Assembly: GCA_024231905.1 (NCBI GenBank)
Contig: JAAEQC010000142.1
Span: forward strand, 1 to 64,000
DNA length: 64,000 nt
Source: a bacterium
GTDB lineage: Bacteria > Krumholzibacteriota > Krumholzibacteriia > LZORAL124-64-63
Reading direction: 5' to 3'
In this document: piece by piece, positions 1 to 9,470 of the stretch
Position numbering within the stretch: position 1 is the first letter of the stretch
How the letters are laid out: each line of letters begins with the position of its first letter
Translations under genes and position numbers: made by a program
The notes under the pieces: model-generated
The model's database searches: none
What the model saw: the letters and a program-made list of their open reading frames with translations, nothing else
What the model was told of the DNA's origin: nothing

Positions 1-141
1 GAGATGGTGATGCCCGGTGACAACATCAAGGTTCAGGTGGAACTGATCACCCCGATCGCCATGGAAGAGGGCCTGCGGTTCGCGATCCGCGAAGGCGGCC
101 GCACCGTGGGCGCCGGCGTGGTGGCCAAGATCCACGAGTAG
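1..141 (+). CDS. tuf: Elongation factor Tu, C-terminal end (partial)
   Basis: The 46 codons before the TAG at 139-141 encode the EF-Tu domain 3 tail, including MVMPGDN and a glycine-rich end resembling [14 protein letters not shown]-Tu delivers aminoacyl-tRNA to the ribosome. The 5' part lies outside the window. Its place directly upstream of rpsJ matches the str-S10 junction of many bacteria, so tuf may be cotranscribed with the ribosomal genes that follow. Confidence 0.95.
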   Translation, partial: EMVMPGDNIKVQVELITPIAMEEGLRFAIREGGRTVGAGVVAKIHE

Positions 142-152
142 ATCGCCGACAG

Positions 153-183
153 CCGGCGGTAGCGGATGAGCCGCTCCCGCCGG
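153..183 (+). other. Stem-loop between tuf and rpsJ
   Basis: CCGGCGG (153-159) pairs with CCGCCGG (177-183), and AGCGG (161-165) pairs with CCGCT (171-175), separated by one mismatch, around a five-base ATGAG loop. No T-run follows, so this is not an obvious terminator. It sits in the 141-nt gap before rpsJ, where S10 leader regulation occurs in other bacteria. A regulatory role is only an inference. Confidence 0.35.
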
Positions 184-282
184 ACGGCGGACCGGCCCCC
201 CAAGGGGCAGGCGCGCGGTGAGCAGGCGCTGCCGGGAAGACCAGGCGGCGAAGCTGGAGTAACCGCGCCAAGGAGAGAAGAA

Positions 283-591
283 GTGGCTCGACAGAAAATC
301 AAAATCCGGTTGCGGGCATACGAGGCGGCGGTTCTGGACCGTTCCGCCGAGGTCATCGTCTCCACGGCGCTGAAGACCGGCGCCATGGTGCGGGGCCCGA
401 TCCCCCTGCCGACGAAGAAGTCCATCTACACCGTCCTGCGCTCGCCCCATGTGGACAAGAAGTCGCGGGAGCAATTCGAGATGAGGATCCACAAGCGGCT
501 GATCGAGATCGAGAACTCGACTCCGCAGACGACGGAATTCCTCAAGAAGCTGACCCTCCCGGCCAGCGTGGATGTCGAGATCAAGGTCTGA
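283..591 (+). CDS. rpsJ: 30S ribosomal protein S10
   Basis: S10 of the 30S head, 102 residues. The sequence runs from [13 protein letters not shown] through the family motif GPIPLPTKK to a C-terminus ending DVEIKV. The start is GTG at 283, placed by AGGAGAG at 271-277 and by family length. A longer frame back to 166 would add 39 low-complexity residues and has no Shine-Dalgarno site. It is the first gene of the S10 operon. Confidence 0.96.
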   Translation: MARQKIKIRLRAYEAAVLDRSAEVIVSTALKTGAMVRGPIPLPTKKSIYTVLRSPHVDKKSREQFEMRIHKRLIEIENSTPQTTEFLKKLTLPASVDVEIKV

Positions 592-637
592 TGCTGCGAC
601 GCGGCTCAAACCCTCTGACCGGAATGGAGCGATAACG

Positions 638-1258
638 ATGATCGGACTGATCGGCAAGAAACTCGGGATGACCCGGAAGTTCGAGGAAGACGGACGCAGC
701 GTCCCCGTCACCGTCATCGAGGCGGGACCCTGTGTCGTCACCCAGGTCAAGACCGAGGAGACCGACGGATACAGCGCCGTGCAGATCGGCTTCGGCGCCA
801 AGAAGCCCAAGAACACCCCCCTGCCCATGCAGGGCCACTTCCGCAAGGCGGGTTCCGACCCGGTGCGTACGGTCGCGGAGTTTCGGGTGGACGACGGCCA
901 CGAGTACAAGCTGGGTGATCGCGTGAGCGTCGACGTGCTGGGCGAGACCGTGACCATCGACGTCACCGGCACCACCAAGGGCCGGGGCTTCTCCGGCAAC
1001 ATCAAGCGGCACGGCCACCACCGCGGCCCCGACGGCCACGGCTCGAAGAACGTGCGGGCCTCCGGCTCCATCGGTATGCACACCTTCCCGGGGCGCGTGT
1101 TCCCGGGCAAGGACATGCCGGGACAGTACGGCGCCAAGCGCGAGACCAAGAAGAACCTGCGGGTGGTCGCCATCGACGCCGAGCGGAACCTGATCCTGGT
1201 CAAGGGCAGCGTTCCGGGACACAAGAACGGCATCGTTTTCATCCGGCCCAGCCGGTAG
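638..1258 (+). CDS. rplC: 50S ribosomal protein L3
   Basis: L3 binds near the 3' end of 23S rRNA and starts large-subunit assembly. The 206-residue protein begins [13 protein letters not shown] and holds the L3 signature around [12 protein letters not shown] and a conserved GSIG...[15 protein letters not shown] segment. ATG 638 follows GGAG. The in-frame extension back to 572 overlaps rpsJ and is not needed. Confidence 0.97.
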   Translation: MIGLIGKKLGMTRKFEEDGRSVPVTVIEAGPCVVTQVKTEETDGYSAVQIGFGAKKPKNTPLPMQGHFRKAGSDPVRTVAEFRVDDGHEYKLGDRVSVDVLGETVTIDVTGTTKGRGFSGNIKRHGHHRGPDGHGSKNVRASGSIGMHTFPGRVFPGKDMPGQYGAKRETKKNLRVVAIDAERNLILVKGSVPGHKNGIVFIRPSR

Positions 1259-1283
1259 GACCGCGAAGGACGAGGTAGGAACA

Positions 1284-1913
1284 ATGGCAACGGCAAAACT
1301 GTTCAGCGGATCGGGCGAGACCAAGGGGACGGTGGACCTCCCCGCGGCCCTGTTCGAGCAGCCTGTCCACCGACAGGCCCTCTACGAGGCGGTCCGCAAC
1401 TACCTGGCCAATCAGCGCCAGGGCACCCACGACACCCAGACCAGGGCCGAGGTGCGTTACTCCGGTGCGAAGCTGTACCGGCAGAAGGGCACCGGCCGCG
1501 CGCGCGCCGGCTCCGCGGGCAGTCCCACGCGCGTGGGCGGAGGCGTGGCCTTCGGTCCCCACCCGCGGGACTACTCGTACACGCTGCCGCGCAAGATCAA
1601 GCGCACAGCCCTCAAGAGCGCCCTCAGCGATCGCGCCAACGCCGAGCGCGTAAACGTGATCGAGGACTTCGAGATGGAAGCCCCGCGCACCCGCGAGGTG
1701 GCGGCCATCCTGAAGGCCATGGACCTGCCCGGCCGCCACACCCTCGTGGTGCTGCCGGCCGATGGCGATGTCCTGTACAAGTCCGCCCGCAACATCAAGG
1801 GCGTGCGGGTGTTGCGCTCCAGCGAGCTCAACGCCTACACGATCCTGTGGGCCGACAACCTGGTGTTCACGCAGAAGGCCCTCGCGGGCGCCGAGGAGGT
1901 GTTCGGATCGTGA
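1284..1913 (+). CDS. rplD: 50S ribosomal protein L4
   Basis: L4, 209 residues, lines part of the peptide exit tunnel and in E. coli represses the S10 operon. The tunnel loop is visible as [13 protein letters not shown] with a following [15 protein letters not shown]. An AGGTAGGA ribosome site precedes ATG 1284. The stop overlaps the GTG of rplW (GTGA), so the two are translationally coupled. Confidence 0.96.
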   Translation: MATAKLFSGSGETKGTVDLPAALFEQPVHRQALYEAVRNYLANQRQGTHDTQTRAEVRYSGAKLYRQKGTGRARAGSAGSPTRVGGGVAFGPHPRDYSYTLPRKIKRTALKSALSDRANAERVNVIEDFEMEAPRTREVAAILKAMDLPGRHTLVVLPADGDVLYKSARNIKGVRVLRSSELNAYTILWADNLVFTQKALAGAEEVFGS

Positions 1914-2200
1914 AGGACCTGAGCAAAGTCATCAGGAAACCGCTGATCACCGAACGCGGTGCCACCATGCGCGAACTGCACAACCAGTACTACTTCGAGG
2001 TCGATCCGGCCGCGAACAAGCTGGAGATCCGCCGCGCCGTGGAGCATTTCTTCGGGGTGAGCGTCACCCAGGTGCGCACCATGAACTACCGGGGCAAGAT
2101 CAAGCGCATGGGTCGCTACAGCGGCAAGCGCGCCGACTGGAAGAAGGCCGTCGTGACCCTGGCCGAGGGCGACTCCATCGACCTGTTCGAGATCGGTTGA
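1910..2200 (+). CDS. rplW: 50S ribosomal protein L23
   Basis: L23, 96 residues, sits at the tunnel exit where trigger factor and SRP dock. The N-terminus [16 protein letters not shown] is typical. GTG 1910 overlaps the rplD stop by 4 nt and follows GAGGAGGT at 1893-1900, which makes it preferable to the in-frame start at 1847 inside rplD. Confidence 0.95.
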   Translation: MKDLSKVIRKPLITERGATMRELHNQYYFEVDPAANKLEIRRAVEHFFGVSVTQVRTMNYRGKIKRMGRYSGKRADWKKAVVTLAEGDSIDLFEIG

Positions 2201-2311
2201 TCCGGACGGTTCGATCAGTCACGTATAGCCGCCGAGCCCGAGGGCCGCGGCTGCAAAGACACTGAGAGCGAGAGCCGTCCGCGGGACGGCTGAGCAGGGA
2301 GCTGGAAGAGA

Positions 2312-3145
2312 ATGGCAATCAGGAAACTCAAGCCCGTGACGCCGACCCAGCGGTTCCGGACCGTCGCGGATTTCGCCGAGGTGACGCGCAGCGAACCCGA
2401 GAAGTCGCTGCTCGAGCCCCTGCACAGCAAGGGTGGCCGCAACAACCGCGGCCGGGTCACCGTGCGGCACCGGGGCGGCGGGCACAAGCGCCGCTACCGC
2501 AAGATCGACTTCAAGCGCAACAAGCACGGCGTGCCCGCCACGGTCTTCTCCATCGAGTACGACCCCAACCGGAGCGCCCGCATCGCGCTGCTGCACTACG
2601 CGGACGGCGAGAAGCGCTACATCATCTGGCCCAAGGGCGTCAACGTGGGCGACGACATCATGGCCGGGCCGGAAGCGTCGTTCAACGCCGGCAACGCCCT
2701 GCCCCTGGAGCGCATCCCCCTGGGCACGCTCGTGCACAACATCGAGCTGAACATCGGCAAGGGCGGCCAGATGGCCCGCTCGGCCGGTTCGTTCGCCCAG
2801 GTCATGGCCAAGGAAGGCGACTACGTGACCCTGCGCCTGCCCAGCGGCGAGGTGCGCATGGTCCACCGCACGTGCTACGCGACCATCGGCGAGGTTGGGA
2901 ATTCCGAGCACGAGAACATTGTCAGCGGCAAGGCCGGCCGTTCGCGCTGGCTGGGTCGCCGTCCCAAGGTGCGCGGCGTGGCCATGAATCCGGTCGACCA
3001 CCCGCATGGCGGCGGCGAGGGTCGCACCAGCGGCGGCCGCCACCCGGTCAGCCCGACCGGTGTGCCGACCAAGGGTTACAAGACGCGCCGCAAGCAGCCG
3101 TCCGACAAGTTCATCGTGCGGCGCCGCAAGAACAAGAAGAAGTAG
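2312..3145 (+). CDS. rplB: 50S ribosomal protein L2
   Basis: L2, 277 residues, is essential for subunit joining and peptidyl transferase activity. It contains [19 protein letters not shown] near the N-terminus and the L2 signature [15 protein letters not shown] near the C-terminus, where the histidine of the HPHGGG motif is present. It has normal length and a basic KKNKKK-like end. It lies between rplW and rpsS as usual. Confidence 0.97.
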   Translation: MAIRKLKPVTPTQRFRTVADFAEVTRSEPEKSLLEPLHSKGGRNNRGRVTVRHRGGGHKRRYRKIDFKRNKHGVPATVFSIEYDPNRSARIALLHYADGEKRYIIWPKGVNVGDDIMAGPEASFNAGNALPLERIPLGTLVHNIELNIGKGGQMARSAGSFAQVMAKEGDYVTLRLPSGEVRMVHRTCYATIGEVGNSEHENIVSGKAGRSRWLGRRPKVRGVAMNPVDHPHGGGEGRTSGGRHPVSPTGVPTKGYKTRRKQPSDKFIVRRRKNKKK

Positions 3146-3201
3146 TCACCTGCTGACGGCCGACCGCCAAGGGCGGGTCGGTCCAGGGAAGGAAGCGAAG
3201 A

Positions 3202-3468
3202 ATGTCGAGATCGATCAAGAAGGGGCCGTTCATAGACGGATCCCTGATGGCCAAGATCGAGGTCCTGAACAGCGCCGGTGACAAGAAGGTTGTCAAGACG
3301 TGGTCGCGGCGTTCCACGATCGCGCCCGAGTTCCTCGGTCACACGGTCGCGGTGCACAACGGCAAGCAGTTCGTGCCCGTCTACATCCAGGAAAACATGG
3401 TGGGCCACAAGCTCGGCGAGTTCGCTCCGACGCGGACCTACCGCGGTCACACCAGCAAGAAGAAGTAA
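3202..3468 (+). CDS. rpsS: 30S ribosomal protein S19
   Basis: S19, 88 residues, contacts S13 in the 30S head. It begins [12 protein letters not shown] and contains the [11 protein letters not shown] and [16 protein letters not shown] motifs. AAGGAAGCGAAG precedes the ATG. A 56-nt spacer separates it from rplB. Confidence 0.97.
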   Translation: MSRSIKKGPFIDGSLMAKIEVLNSAGDKKVVKTWSRRSTIAPEFLGHTVAVHNGKQFVPVYIQENMVGHKLGEFAPTRTYRGHTSKKK

Positions 3469-3483
3469 GGGGAGGTACCAGCT

Positions 3484-3834
3484 ATGGAGGCACGTGCCGT
3501 CTCCAAACACAATCGCATCTCGCCGCGCAAGGCCCGCATCGTGGCGGACCTGATCCGTGGCAAGAGCGTGGCCGAGGCCCTGGGCATTCTCGCCCTGACG
3601 CCGAAAAAGGCCTCGCCGATCCTGCGCAAGGCAGTTCTTTCGGCTGCGGCCAACGCGCGCCACACGGTTGAAGAGGACGAACTCATCGCACCGGACGAGG
3701 CGATCTTCATCACGGAGATCCGCATCGACGAGGGGCCCACGCTGAAGCGGATTCGTCCGCGGGCGCAGGGCCGGGCTTTCCGCATCAACAAGCGGACGAG
3801 CCATATCAAGATCACGGTCGCCACGGGCGCCTGA
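3484..3834 (+). CDS. rplV: 50S ribosomal protein L22
   Basis: L22, 116 residues, reaches into the exit tunnel with its beta-hairpin ([23 protein letters not shown]). The N-terminal [17 protein letters not shown] is characteristic. A GGGGAGGT site lies just upstream of ATG 3484. Confidence 0.96.
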   Translation: MEARAVSKHNRISPRKARIVADLIRGKSVAEALGILALTPKKASPILRKAVLSAAANARHTVEEDELIAPDEAIFITEIRIDEGPTLKRIRPRAQGRAFRINKRTSHIKITVATGA

Positions 3835-3919
3835 CGGCTCCGTCGCGATCTCGCGGGCGCATCGTCGCCCGCCAACGGCCCGCCCTCAACCCATGGGGTG
3901 GGACAGAGGAAGGAAGACC

Positions 3920-4594
3920 ATGGGTCAGAAGACACATCCGATCGGATTCCGCCTCGGCATCGTCAAGGACTGGAACTCGAGCTGGTTCACCGAGAAGCAC
4001 TTTGCCGACTGGCTGAACGAAGACCTGCTGCTGCGCAAGTACATCATGGCGCGCGTCGGCAACGCGGGCGTCGAGTCGGTCAAGATCAAGCGCTTCCGCG
4101 AGAAGGTGAACATCATCGTGGCCACCAGCCGCCCCGGTGTCGTCATCGGCAAGAAGGGGACCAAGGCCGACCAGCTACGGGCCGAATTGCAGAAGATGAT
4201 CGGCAAGAACGTCAAGCTGGACGTGGAAGAGGTCAAGAAGCCCGAGCTGAGTGCGCCGTTGGTCGCCGACCACATCGCCGTGCAGCTCGAGGGCCGAGTC
4301 TCTTTCCGCCGGGCCATGAAGAAGGCCATCGCCACCGCCATGCGCATGGGCGCCAAGGGCATCAAGGTGCGCTGCGCCGGACGCCTGGGTGGCGCCGAGA
4401 TGGCCCGGATCGAGTCCTACGCCGAGGGCAGCGTGCCTCTGCACACCCTGCGGGCGGACATCGATTACGGTACGGCCACTGCCCGCACCCAGTATGGCGC
4501 CATCGGCGTCAAGGTCTGGATCTGCAAGGGCGAGGTCTTCCCGGCCGAGTACAAGGAGCAGCAGCGCAAGCAGGTGGTGGAGCAGCGCGCCTGA
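3920..4594 (+). CDS. rpsC: 30S ribosomal protein S3
   Basis: S3, 224 residues, lines the mRNA entry channel. It starts [14 protein letters not shown], carries the KH-domain GxxG segment [14 protein letters not shown] and the C-terminal motif [23 protein letters not shown] 3920 is preferred over the in-frame ATG at 3893 because GAGGAAGGAAG directly precedes it and homologs start here. Confidence 0.96.
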   Translation: MGQKTHPIGFRLGIVKDWNSSWFTEKHFADWLNEDLLLRKYIMARVGNAGVESVKIKRFREKVNIIVATSRPGVVIGKKGTKADQLRAELQKMIGKNVKLDVEEVKKPELSAPLVADHIAVQLEGRVSFRRAMKKAIATAMRMGAKGIKVRCAGRLGGAEMARIESYAEGSVPLHTLRADIDYGTATARTQYGAIGVKVWICKGEVFPAEYKEQQRKQVVEQRA

Positions 4595-4674
4595 CGGCCG
4601 CCGCCCGCCCCGACCATGCGAGGGAATACGGCCCGTCCGCGTGACGGGAGCCGAGAGAAGAGGACGACGAAACC

Positions 4675-5088
4675 ATGTTGATGCCGAAGCGCACCAAGTA
4701 CAGGAAGATGATGAAGGGCAAGCGTCGCGGGATCGCCCGGCGCGGCGCCTCCATCTCCTTCGGCGACTACGGGCTGCAGGCGCTCGATTGCGGTTGGATC
4801 TCCAGCCGGCAGATCGAGGCCACGCGTATCGCCATCACCCGCCACATGAAGCGCGTGGGCCAGGTCTGGATCCGTGTCTTCCCGGATAAGCCGATCACGC
4901 TGAAGCCCGCGGAGACCCGCATGGGCAAGGGCAAAGGCGCTCCCGAATACTGGGTCGCCGTGGTCAAGCCCGGGCGGATCCTGTTCGAGATCAACGGCGT
5001 CGACCAGGATCTGGCCAAGGAGGCCTTGAACCTGGGCGCTTCCAAGCTGCCGTTCAAGACGCGCATCGTCAGCCGGCAGGGGGATTAG
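4675..5088 (+). CDS. rplP: 50S ribosomal protein L16
   Basis: L16, 137 residues, lies next to the A-site tRNA elbow. It starts [16 protein letters not shown], the usual N-terminus, and contains the R-x-G-x-G-K-G motif ([19 protein letters not shown] region). The stop is separated from the rpmC ATG by only 2 nt. Confidence 0.97.
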   Translation: MLMPKRTKYRKMMKGKRRGIARRGASISFGDYGLQALDCGWISSRQIEATRIAITRHMKRVGQVWIRVFPDKPITLKPAETRMGKGKGAPEYWVAVVKPGRILFEINGVDQDLAKEALNLGASKLPFKTRIVSRQGD

Positions 5089-5090
5089 TC

Positions 5091-5288
5091 ATGAGTAAAG
5101 CCCACGAACTGCGGGATCTGCCGCTCGAGGAGCTCGAGACCATGGAGCGGGAGAAGGCGGAGGATCTGTTGAATACCAAGATCCAACTCGCCATGCAGCA
5201 GGTAGACAATCCGCTCAAGGTGCGTGAAATGCGCCGGGAGCTCGCGGTCCTCAAGACCGTGATCAACGAGAAGAAGGCCGCCAACTAG
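5091..5288 (+). CDS. rpmC: 50S ribosomal protein L29
   Basis: L29, 65 residues, forms a helical hairpin near the exit tunnel and helps dock trigger factor and SRP. It contains [11 protein letters not shown], then a basic/acidic helix and the conserved RREIARLKT-like stretch ([14 protein letters not shown]). It is tightly coupled to rplP. Confidence 0.94.
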   Translation: MSKAHELRDLPLEELETMEREKAEDLLNTKIQLAMQQVDNPLKVREMRRELAVLKTVINEKKAAN

Positions 5289-5332
5289 GGCGTGTCTTGA
5301 CGTTCGGCCGCGCGGCCGGACAGGGAGTAGAG

Positions 5333-5599
5333 ATGATGGGCAACACGGAAAGAAACCTGAGAGCGGTACGCATCGGCCAGGTCGTGTCCAACAAGATGGA
5401 CCAGACCGTGGTGGTGAAGGTGAGCCGTCGCTTCCCGCACCCGCTCTACAAGCGGATCATCACCCGCACGGCCAAGCTCGTGGCCCACGATCAGGACAAC
5501 GAGTGCAACACCGGTGACGTGGTGAAGGTCATGGCGACCCGTCCCCTCTCCAAGACCAAGCGCTGGCGCGTCGCGGAGATTCTCGAACGGGCCAAGTAG
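5333..5599 (+). CDS. rpsQ: 30S ribosomal protein S17
   Basis: S17, 88 residues, an OB-fold protein needed early in 30S assembly. It shows [27 protein letters not shown]-type features (GxVvSdKMdKTvvV). ATG 5333 is followed immediately by a second ATG at 5336. AGGGAG at 5322-5327 serves either, so the start is certain only to within one codon. A TTG further up at 5297 is rejected. Confidence 0.95.
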   Translation: MMGNTERNLRAVRIGQVVSNKMDQTVVVKVSRRFPHPLYKRIITRTAKLVAHDQDNECNTGDVVKVMATRPLSKTKRWRVAEILERAK

Positions 5600-5633
5600 G
5601 TTCTGAGGCCAACTAGGTCCGGAGGAAAGTGCA

Positions 5634-6005
5634 ATGATCCAGGAATACACAAGACTCAATGTCGCGGACAACTCGGGCGCCAAGGTCGTCGAGTGCTTCC
5701 GTGTGCTGGGGGGCAGCCGCCGGCGCTACGCCCGGGTCGGCGATGTCGTCGTCGCCGCGGTCAAGTCGGCCATCCCCAACGGCAACGTGAAGAAGGGCCA
5801 GGTCGTCAAGTGCGTGGTCGTGCGGACCCGCAAGGAAGTCGGACGCAAGGACGGCACCTACATCCGCTTCAGCGACAACGCCGCCGTGATCCTGCAGGAA
5901 GACAGCATGGAGCCGGTGGGCACCCGCATCTTCGGGCCGGTGGCTCGCGAGCTGCGCGACAAGAAGTTCATGAAGATCGTCTCCCTCGCCCCGGAGGTGT
6001 TGTGA
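5634..6005 (+). CDS. rplN: 50S ribosomal protein L14
   Basis: L14, 123 residues, forms inter-subunit bridges with 16S rRNA. It begins [17 protein letters not shown] and contains the [16 protein letters not shown] segment and terminal [11 protein letters not shown]. It opens the spc part of the cluster. Its TGA overlaps the rplX ATG by one base. Confidence 0.97.
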   Translation: MIQEYTRLNVADNSGAKVVECFRVLGGSRRRYARVGDVVVAAVKSAIPNGNVKKGQVVKCVVVRTRKEVGRKDGTYIRFSDNAAVILQEDSMEPVGTRIFGPVARELRDKKFMKIVSLAPEVL

Positions 6006-6319
6006 TGAGGATCAAGAAGAACGACAACGTCCGGATCATGTCGGGCAACGACAAGGGCAAGGAGGGGAAGGTCCTGAAGGTCTTCCCGGACTCCGGACGC
6101 ATCATCGTGGAGAAGGTCAACCTGATCAAGCGCCACACGCGCGCGAGCAAGGATGTCCCCCAGGGCGGCATCATCGAGAAGGAAGGCCCGATCCACCACA
6201 GTAACGTGATGCTGGTCTGCCCGAATACGAGCAAACCGACCCGCATCGGCAAGGACGTCCTTTCCGACGGCAGCCGCGCTCGCGTGAGCAAGAAGAGCGG
6301 CGAGATGCTGAACGACTAG
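6005..6319 (+). CDS. rplX: 50S ribosomal protein L24
   Basis: L24, 104 residues, an assembly initiator with a KOW motif (NDNVRIMSGNDKGKEGKVLK). ATG 6005 overlaps the rplN stop (TGATG). A longer frame that starts inside rplN is a shadow. The later VEKVNLIKRHTR motif confirms the family. Confidence 0.95.
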   Translation: MRIKKNDNVRIMSGNDKGKEGKVLKVFPDSGRIIVEKVNLIKRHTRASKDVPQGGIIEKEGPIHHSNVMLVCPNTSKPTRIGKDVLSDGSRARVSKKSGEMLND

Positions 6320-6341
6320 CGTTCGGTAGGAGGAACGAAGA

Positions 6342-6893
6342 ATGGCTACTGCCGCCAAACCGCGCCTGCGAGAGAAATTCGAGCAGGAAGTGACCCAGTC
6401 CTTGAACGACAAGTTCGGCTACACGAGCGCCATGCAGGTGCCCAGGCCGGAGAAGGTCGTCATCAACATGGGTCTGGGCCGCGCGCCCTCGAATCCCAAG
6501 ATCCTCGAGACCGCGGTCGAGGAGCTGAGTACGATCACCGGGCAGCGGGCTGTCAAGACGCGGGCCCGCAAGTCCATCTCGAACTTCAAGCTCCGTGAGG
6601 GCATGCACATCGGCGCCCGCGTCACGCTACGCGACGCTCGCATGTGGGAGTTCCTGGACCGTTTCATCAACGTGGCTCTGCCCCGGATCCGAGACTTCCG
6701 CGGCGTGTCCACCCGCCTGAGCGGCATGGGTGACTATACGCTGGGCCTGAAGGACCAGCTCATCTTCCCGGAGATCGACTACGACAAGGTCGACGAGGCC
6801 CGGGGCATGAACATCACCATCGTCACTTCGGCAACGAACGACGAGGAAGGCCGGGAGCTGCTTTCGCTGCTCGGCATGCCGTTCCGGCGCTAA
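6342..6893 (+). CDS. rplE: 50S ribosomal protein L5
   Basis: L5, 183 residues, binds 5S rRNA and contacts P-site tRNA. It contains [13 protein letters not shown], the [22 protein letters not shown] segment and [31 protein letters not shown] precedes the ATG. A slightly long N-terminus is within family range. Confidence 0.96.
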   Translation: MATAAKPRLREKFEQEVTQSLNDKFGYTSAMQVPRPEKVVINMGLGRAPSNPKILETAVEELSTITGQRAVKTRARKSISNFKLREGMHIGARVTLRDARMWEFLDRFINVALPRIRDFRGVSTRLSGMGDYTLGLKDQLIFPEIDYDKVDEARGMNITIVTSATNDEEGRELLSLLGMPFRR

Positions 6894-6906
6894 GGAGGAA
6901 TGAGTT

Positions 6907-7092
6907 TTGGCCAGGAAGTCTTTGATCGCCAAGGCAGCGCGCAAGCCCAAGTTCAAGGTTCGCGCCTACAACCGGTGCCGCCGTTGCGGTCGGCCCCGGG
7001 GCTACATCCGGAAGTTCGGCATCTGCCGCATCTGTTTCCGTGAACTCGCGCTCTGTGGTGACATCCCCGGTGTCACCAAGGCGAGCTGGTAA
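6907..7092 (+). CDS. rpsN: 30S ribosomal protein S14 (type Z)
   Basis: S14 of the short zinc-binding type, 61 residues. The four zinc cysteines are at 24, 27, 40 and 43 (C-x2-C-x12-C-x2-C). The start is TTG 6907, placed by AAGGAGGAATGAG which begins at the rplE stop. The C+ form depends on zinc. A paralogous zinc-free S14 could exist elsewhere but is not in this window. Confidence 0.95.
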   Translation: MARKSLIAKAARKPKFKVRAYNRCRRCGRPRGYIRKFGICRICFRELALCGDIPGVTKASW

Positions 7093-7112
7093 GGAACGAG
7101 GAGCTGTAAGTC

Positions 7113-7520
7113 ATGAGCATGACCGATCCCATTGCGGATATGCTGACCCGCATCCGGAACGCGACCCAGGCGGGTCACCGGAAGGTGGAAATCCCGGCCT
7201 CCAACCTGAAGCGTTCCGTGGCTGAACTGCTGGTCAAGCAGGGCTACATCGAACGCGTCGAAGGGGCCGAAAAGACCGCCCAGGGTACGCTACTCCTGCG
7301 ACTGAAGTACTACGCCCGTGAGGGCAAGCAGGTGGGCGTTATCGAGGGCATCCGGCGTGTGAGCCGGCCCGGGCGCCGCGTTTTCGCGGGCAAGGACAAC
7401 ATCCCCAAGGTGTGCGGTGGGTACGGGATCAGCATCCTGTCTACCAACCAGGGCATCCTGACGGGGCACCAGTGCCGGATGCGAGGCGTCGGCGGCGAGG
7501 TGCTGTGCGAAGTCTGGTAG
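7113..7520 (+). CDS. rpsH: 30S ribosomal protein S8
   Basis: S8, 135 residues, binds helix 21 of 16S rRNA and represses the spc operon in E. coli. It begins MSMTDPIADMLTRIRNA and ends with the S8 signature region (STNQGILTGHQCRMRGVGGEVLCEVW). A purine-rich AAGGAACGAGGAG site precedes ATG 7113. Confidence 0.97.
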   Translation: MSMTDPIADMLTRIRNATQAGHRKVEIPASNLKRSVAELLVKQGYIERVEGAEKTAQGTLLLRLKYYAREGKQVGVIEGIRRVSRPGRRVFAGKDNIPKVCGGYGISILSTNQGILTGHQCRMRGVGGEVLCEVW

Positions 7521-7559
7521 GTCCGGTCGCCGGATCCGAATAGCGGAGGAAGACGTACG

Positions 7560-8099
7560 ATGTCGCGCATTGGCAAGAATCCGATTCCCCTCCCCTCAGG
7601 GGTCACCGTCGAAGTCGACGGTAGCACCTCGGTGGCGAAGGGACCGAAGGGTGAGCACAACCAGCACGTGCCCGAGGGCCTCTCTTACGAGATGCAGGAC
7701 GGCCAGCTGGTCATCACCCGCCCCGACGACACCAAGACCATGAAGGCGCGCCACGGACTCGTCCGTGCGCTCATCGCCAACCAGGTCACCGGTGTTACCG
7801 AGGGGTTCACGAAGAAGCTGGAGATCGTGGGCGTGGGCTACAGGGCCAACGTGAAGGGGAAGGTGCTGGACCTGCAGTTGCAGTTCAGCCACCCGGTGGA
7901 GTACCCCATCCCCGAAGGCATCACGATCAACTGCCCGGACCAGAACCACATCGAGGTTTCTGGTGTCGACAAGCAGGTCGTCGGCCAGGTGGCCGCCGAA
8001 ATCCGCGCCTATCGCAAGCCCGAGCCTTACAAGGGCAAGGGAATCCGTTACGAGGGCGAATACATCGTCCGCAAGGCCGGCAAGGCGGCCGGCAAGTAG
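7560..8099 (+). CDS. rplF: 50S ribosomal protein L6
   Basis: L6, 179 residues, two similar domains near the GTPase centre. It begins MSRIGKNPIPLPSGV and ends with the L6 signature PYKGKGIRYEGE. GCGGAGGAAG precedes the ATG. Its position between rpsH and rplR is canonical. Confidence 0.97.
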   Translation: MSRIGKNPIPLPSGVTVEVDGSTSVAKGPKGEHNQHVPEGLSYEMQDGQLVITRPDDTKTMKARHGLVRALIANQVTGVTEGFTKKLEIVGVGYRANVKGKVLDLQLQFSHPVEYPIPEGITINCPDQNHIEVSGVDKQVVGQVAAEIRAYRKPEPYKGKGIRYEGEYIVRKAGKAAGK

Positions 8100-8125
8100 G
8101 CCGTCTGGTCGGGAGGTGACGAGAG

Positions 8126-8497
8126 ATGAATGTCAGCAAGAAGCGGCGTGAGGCCAGGGCCAAACGCAAGACGAGCAGCCGCAAGCGCCTGCATGGTACT
8201 GCCGAGAGGCCCCGGGTCTCCGTGTACCGCAGCCACAAGAACATCTACGCGCAGGTGGTCGACGACGACGAGGGCAGCACCCTCCTGTCGGCGAAGGGCG
8301 ACAAGATCGAGCAGGTGGAGGTCCCCAAGGGCGTCAGCGGCAAGTGCGCCGTCGCCTACGGTGTGGGCCGGGCCGTCGCCGATCTGGCCAAGTCGAAGGG
8401 CATCAACGCGATGATCTTCGACCGCAGCGGCTATCTCTATCATGGACGCGTCGCCGCCTTGGCCCGTGGGCTCAGGGACGGCGGGATCGAAGTCTAG
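8126..8497 (+). CDS. rplR: 50S ribosomal protein L18
   Basis: L18, 123 residues, brings 5S rRNA into the large subunit with L5. The basic N-terminus is followed by [20 protein letters not shown] and the C-terminal [36 protein letters not shown] precedes the start. Confidence 0.96.
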   Translation: MNVSKKRREARAKRKTSSRKRLHGTAERPRVSVYRSHKNIYAQVVDDDEGSTLLSAKGDKIEQVEVPKGVSGKCAVAYGVGRAVADLAKSKGINAMIFDRSGYLYHGRVAALARGLRDGGIEV

Positions 8498-8543
8498 GAA
8501 GCAGGGGCCGGTCCACGGGACCGGACAGACAGGAGCGGTACGG

Positions 8544-9287
8544 ATGGCGGAAAACACGAGCAACCAGAGGCCTGGCGGACCCGGCGGTCCCGGCGGGCGC
8601 GGTCCGGGCGGACGCGGTCCTGGTGGACCCGGCGGACGCGGTCCCGGTGGACCTGGCGGGCGATTCGGTGGCCCCGGCGGTCGCGGACGCGGCCCCGGCG
8701 GTCCCGGCGGACGTGGACGTGGTCCTGGCGGCCCGCGGCGCGACGGCCGTGACGGCCAGTCGGACATGCATGAGAACGTGATCAACATCAACCGCGTGGC
8801 CAAGGTGGTCAAAGGCGGTCGCCGCTTCAGCTTCAGCGCCATCGTCACCGTCGGCGACGGCAAAGGCAAGGTCGGCGTCGCCATGGGCAAGGCCAACGAG
8901 ATCGCCGACGCGATCCGTAAAGGCAGCGAGGCCGCCCGCGGCAGCCAGATGACCATCCCCATGGTCGGCGACACGATCCCCTACCAGGTGATCGGCCGCT
9001 TCGGCGCCAGCCGCGTGCTGTTGAAGCCGGCCAGCCCGGGTACCGGCGTCATCGCCGCCGGCGGCGTGCGCGCGATCCTCGAGGCCGCGGGCGTGAAGAA
9101 CATCCTGACCAAGCAGCTGGGCTCCCGGAATCCCAACAACGTGGTCAAGGCCACGGTGGACGGGATCAAGCAGCTGCGCACGGTCGAGGAAGTCGCCGCC
9201 AAGCGCGGTCTGACCGTCCCCGAGGTTCTCGGTCTCGAGAAGAAGGCGGAGACCGAGCAGAAGAAGGAGACGGGGGACAATGAGTGA
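8544..9287 (+). CDS. rpsE: 30S ribosomal protein S5 with Gly/Pro/Arg-rich N-terminal extension
   Basis: S5, 247 residues against about 165-175 usually, needed for decoding fidelity. The S5 body starts near residue 76 with [20 protein letters not shown] and contains the [16 protein letters not shown] and [19 protein letters not shown]-type motifs. Residues 10-66 are a low-complexity tract of GPGG, GGRG and RGRG units absent from ordinary S5. ATG 8544 follows AGGAGCG, so the extension is translated rather than an artefact of the start choice. The 3' end overlaps rpmD by 8 nt and carries a Lys/Glu-rich tail. Confidence 0.95.
   Translation: MAENTSNQRPGGPGGPGGRGPGGRGPGGPGGRGPGGPGGRFGGPGGRGRGPGGPGGRGRGPGGPRRDGRDGQSDMHENVININRVAKVVKGGRRFSFSAIVTVGDGKGKVGVAMGKANEIADAIRKGSEAARGSQMTIPMVGDTIPYQVIGRFGASRVLLKPASPGTGVIAAGGVRAILEAAGVKNILTKQLGSRNPNNVVKATVDGIKQLRTVEEVAAKRGLTVPEVLGLEKKAETEQKKETGDNE
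8571..8740 (+). repeat. Tandem GGN-CCN-GGN repeat tract inside rpsE
   Basis: Degenerate 9- to 12-base units such as GGTCCCGGCGGACGC recur about a dozen times and encode the Gly/Pro/Arg tract of S5. Codon third positions vary among units (GGT, GGC, GGA, GGG), which suggests the protein repeat is under selection, or has diverged after expansion, rather than being a recent slippage product. Confidence 0.85.
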
Positions 9288-9468
9288 CACGAAGTTGAAG
9301 ATCACCCAGGTCAAGAGCGTCATCGGGCGGCCGCAGAAGCACCGCCGGATTATCGAGTCGCTCGGGCTCAAGAGGAATCAGACCTCGGTGGTCCATGACG
9401 ACACGCCCTCCATCAGGGGCATGGTGTTCAAGGTCCGCCACCTCGTGAACGTGGAAGAGGTGAAGTAG
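9280..9468 (+). CDS. rpmD: 50S ribosomal protein L30
   Basis: L30, 62 residues, with the family pattern [27 protein letters not shown] and a C-terminal [10 protein letters not shown]. It overlaps the end of rpsE by 8 nt, so it is probably translationally coupled to it. Two bases separate its stop from the rplO ATG. Confidence 0.94.
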   Translation: MSDTKLKITQVKSVIGRPQKHRRIIESLGLKRNQTSVVHDDTPSIRGMVFKVRHLVNVEEVK

Positions 9469-9470
9469 TC

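Noticed and set aside
581-1324. Long minus-strand reading frame opposite rplC
   Set aside because: The plus strand holds an unmistakable L3. In G+C-rich DNA, antisense frames stay open by chance, and this one is rich in Ala, Asp, Gly and His with no ribosome site.
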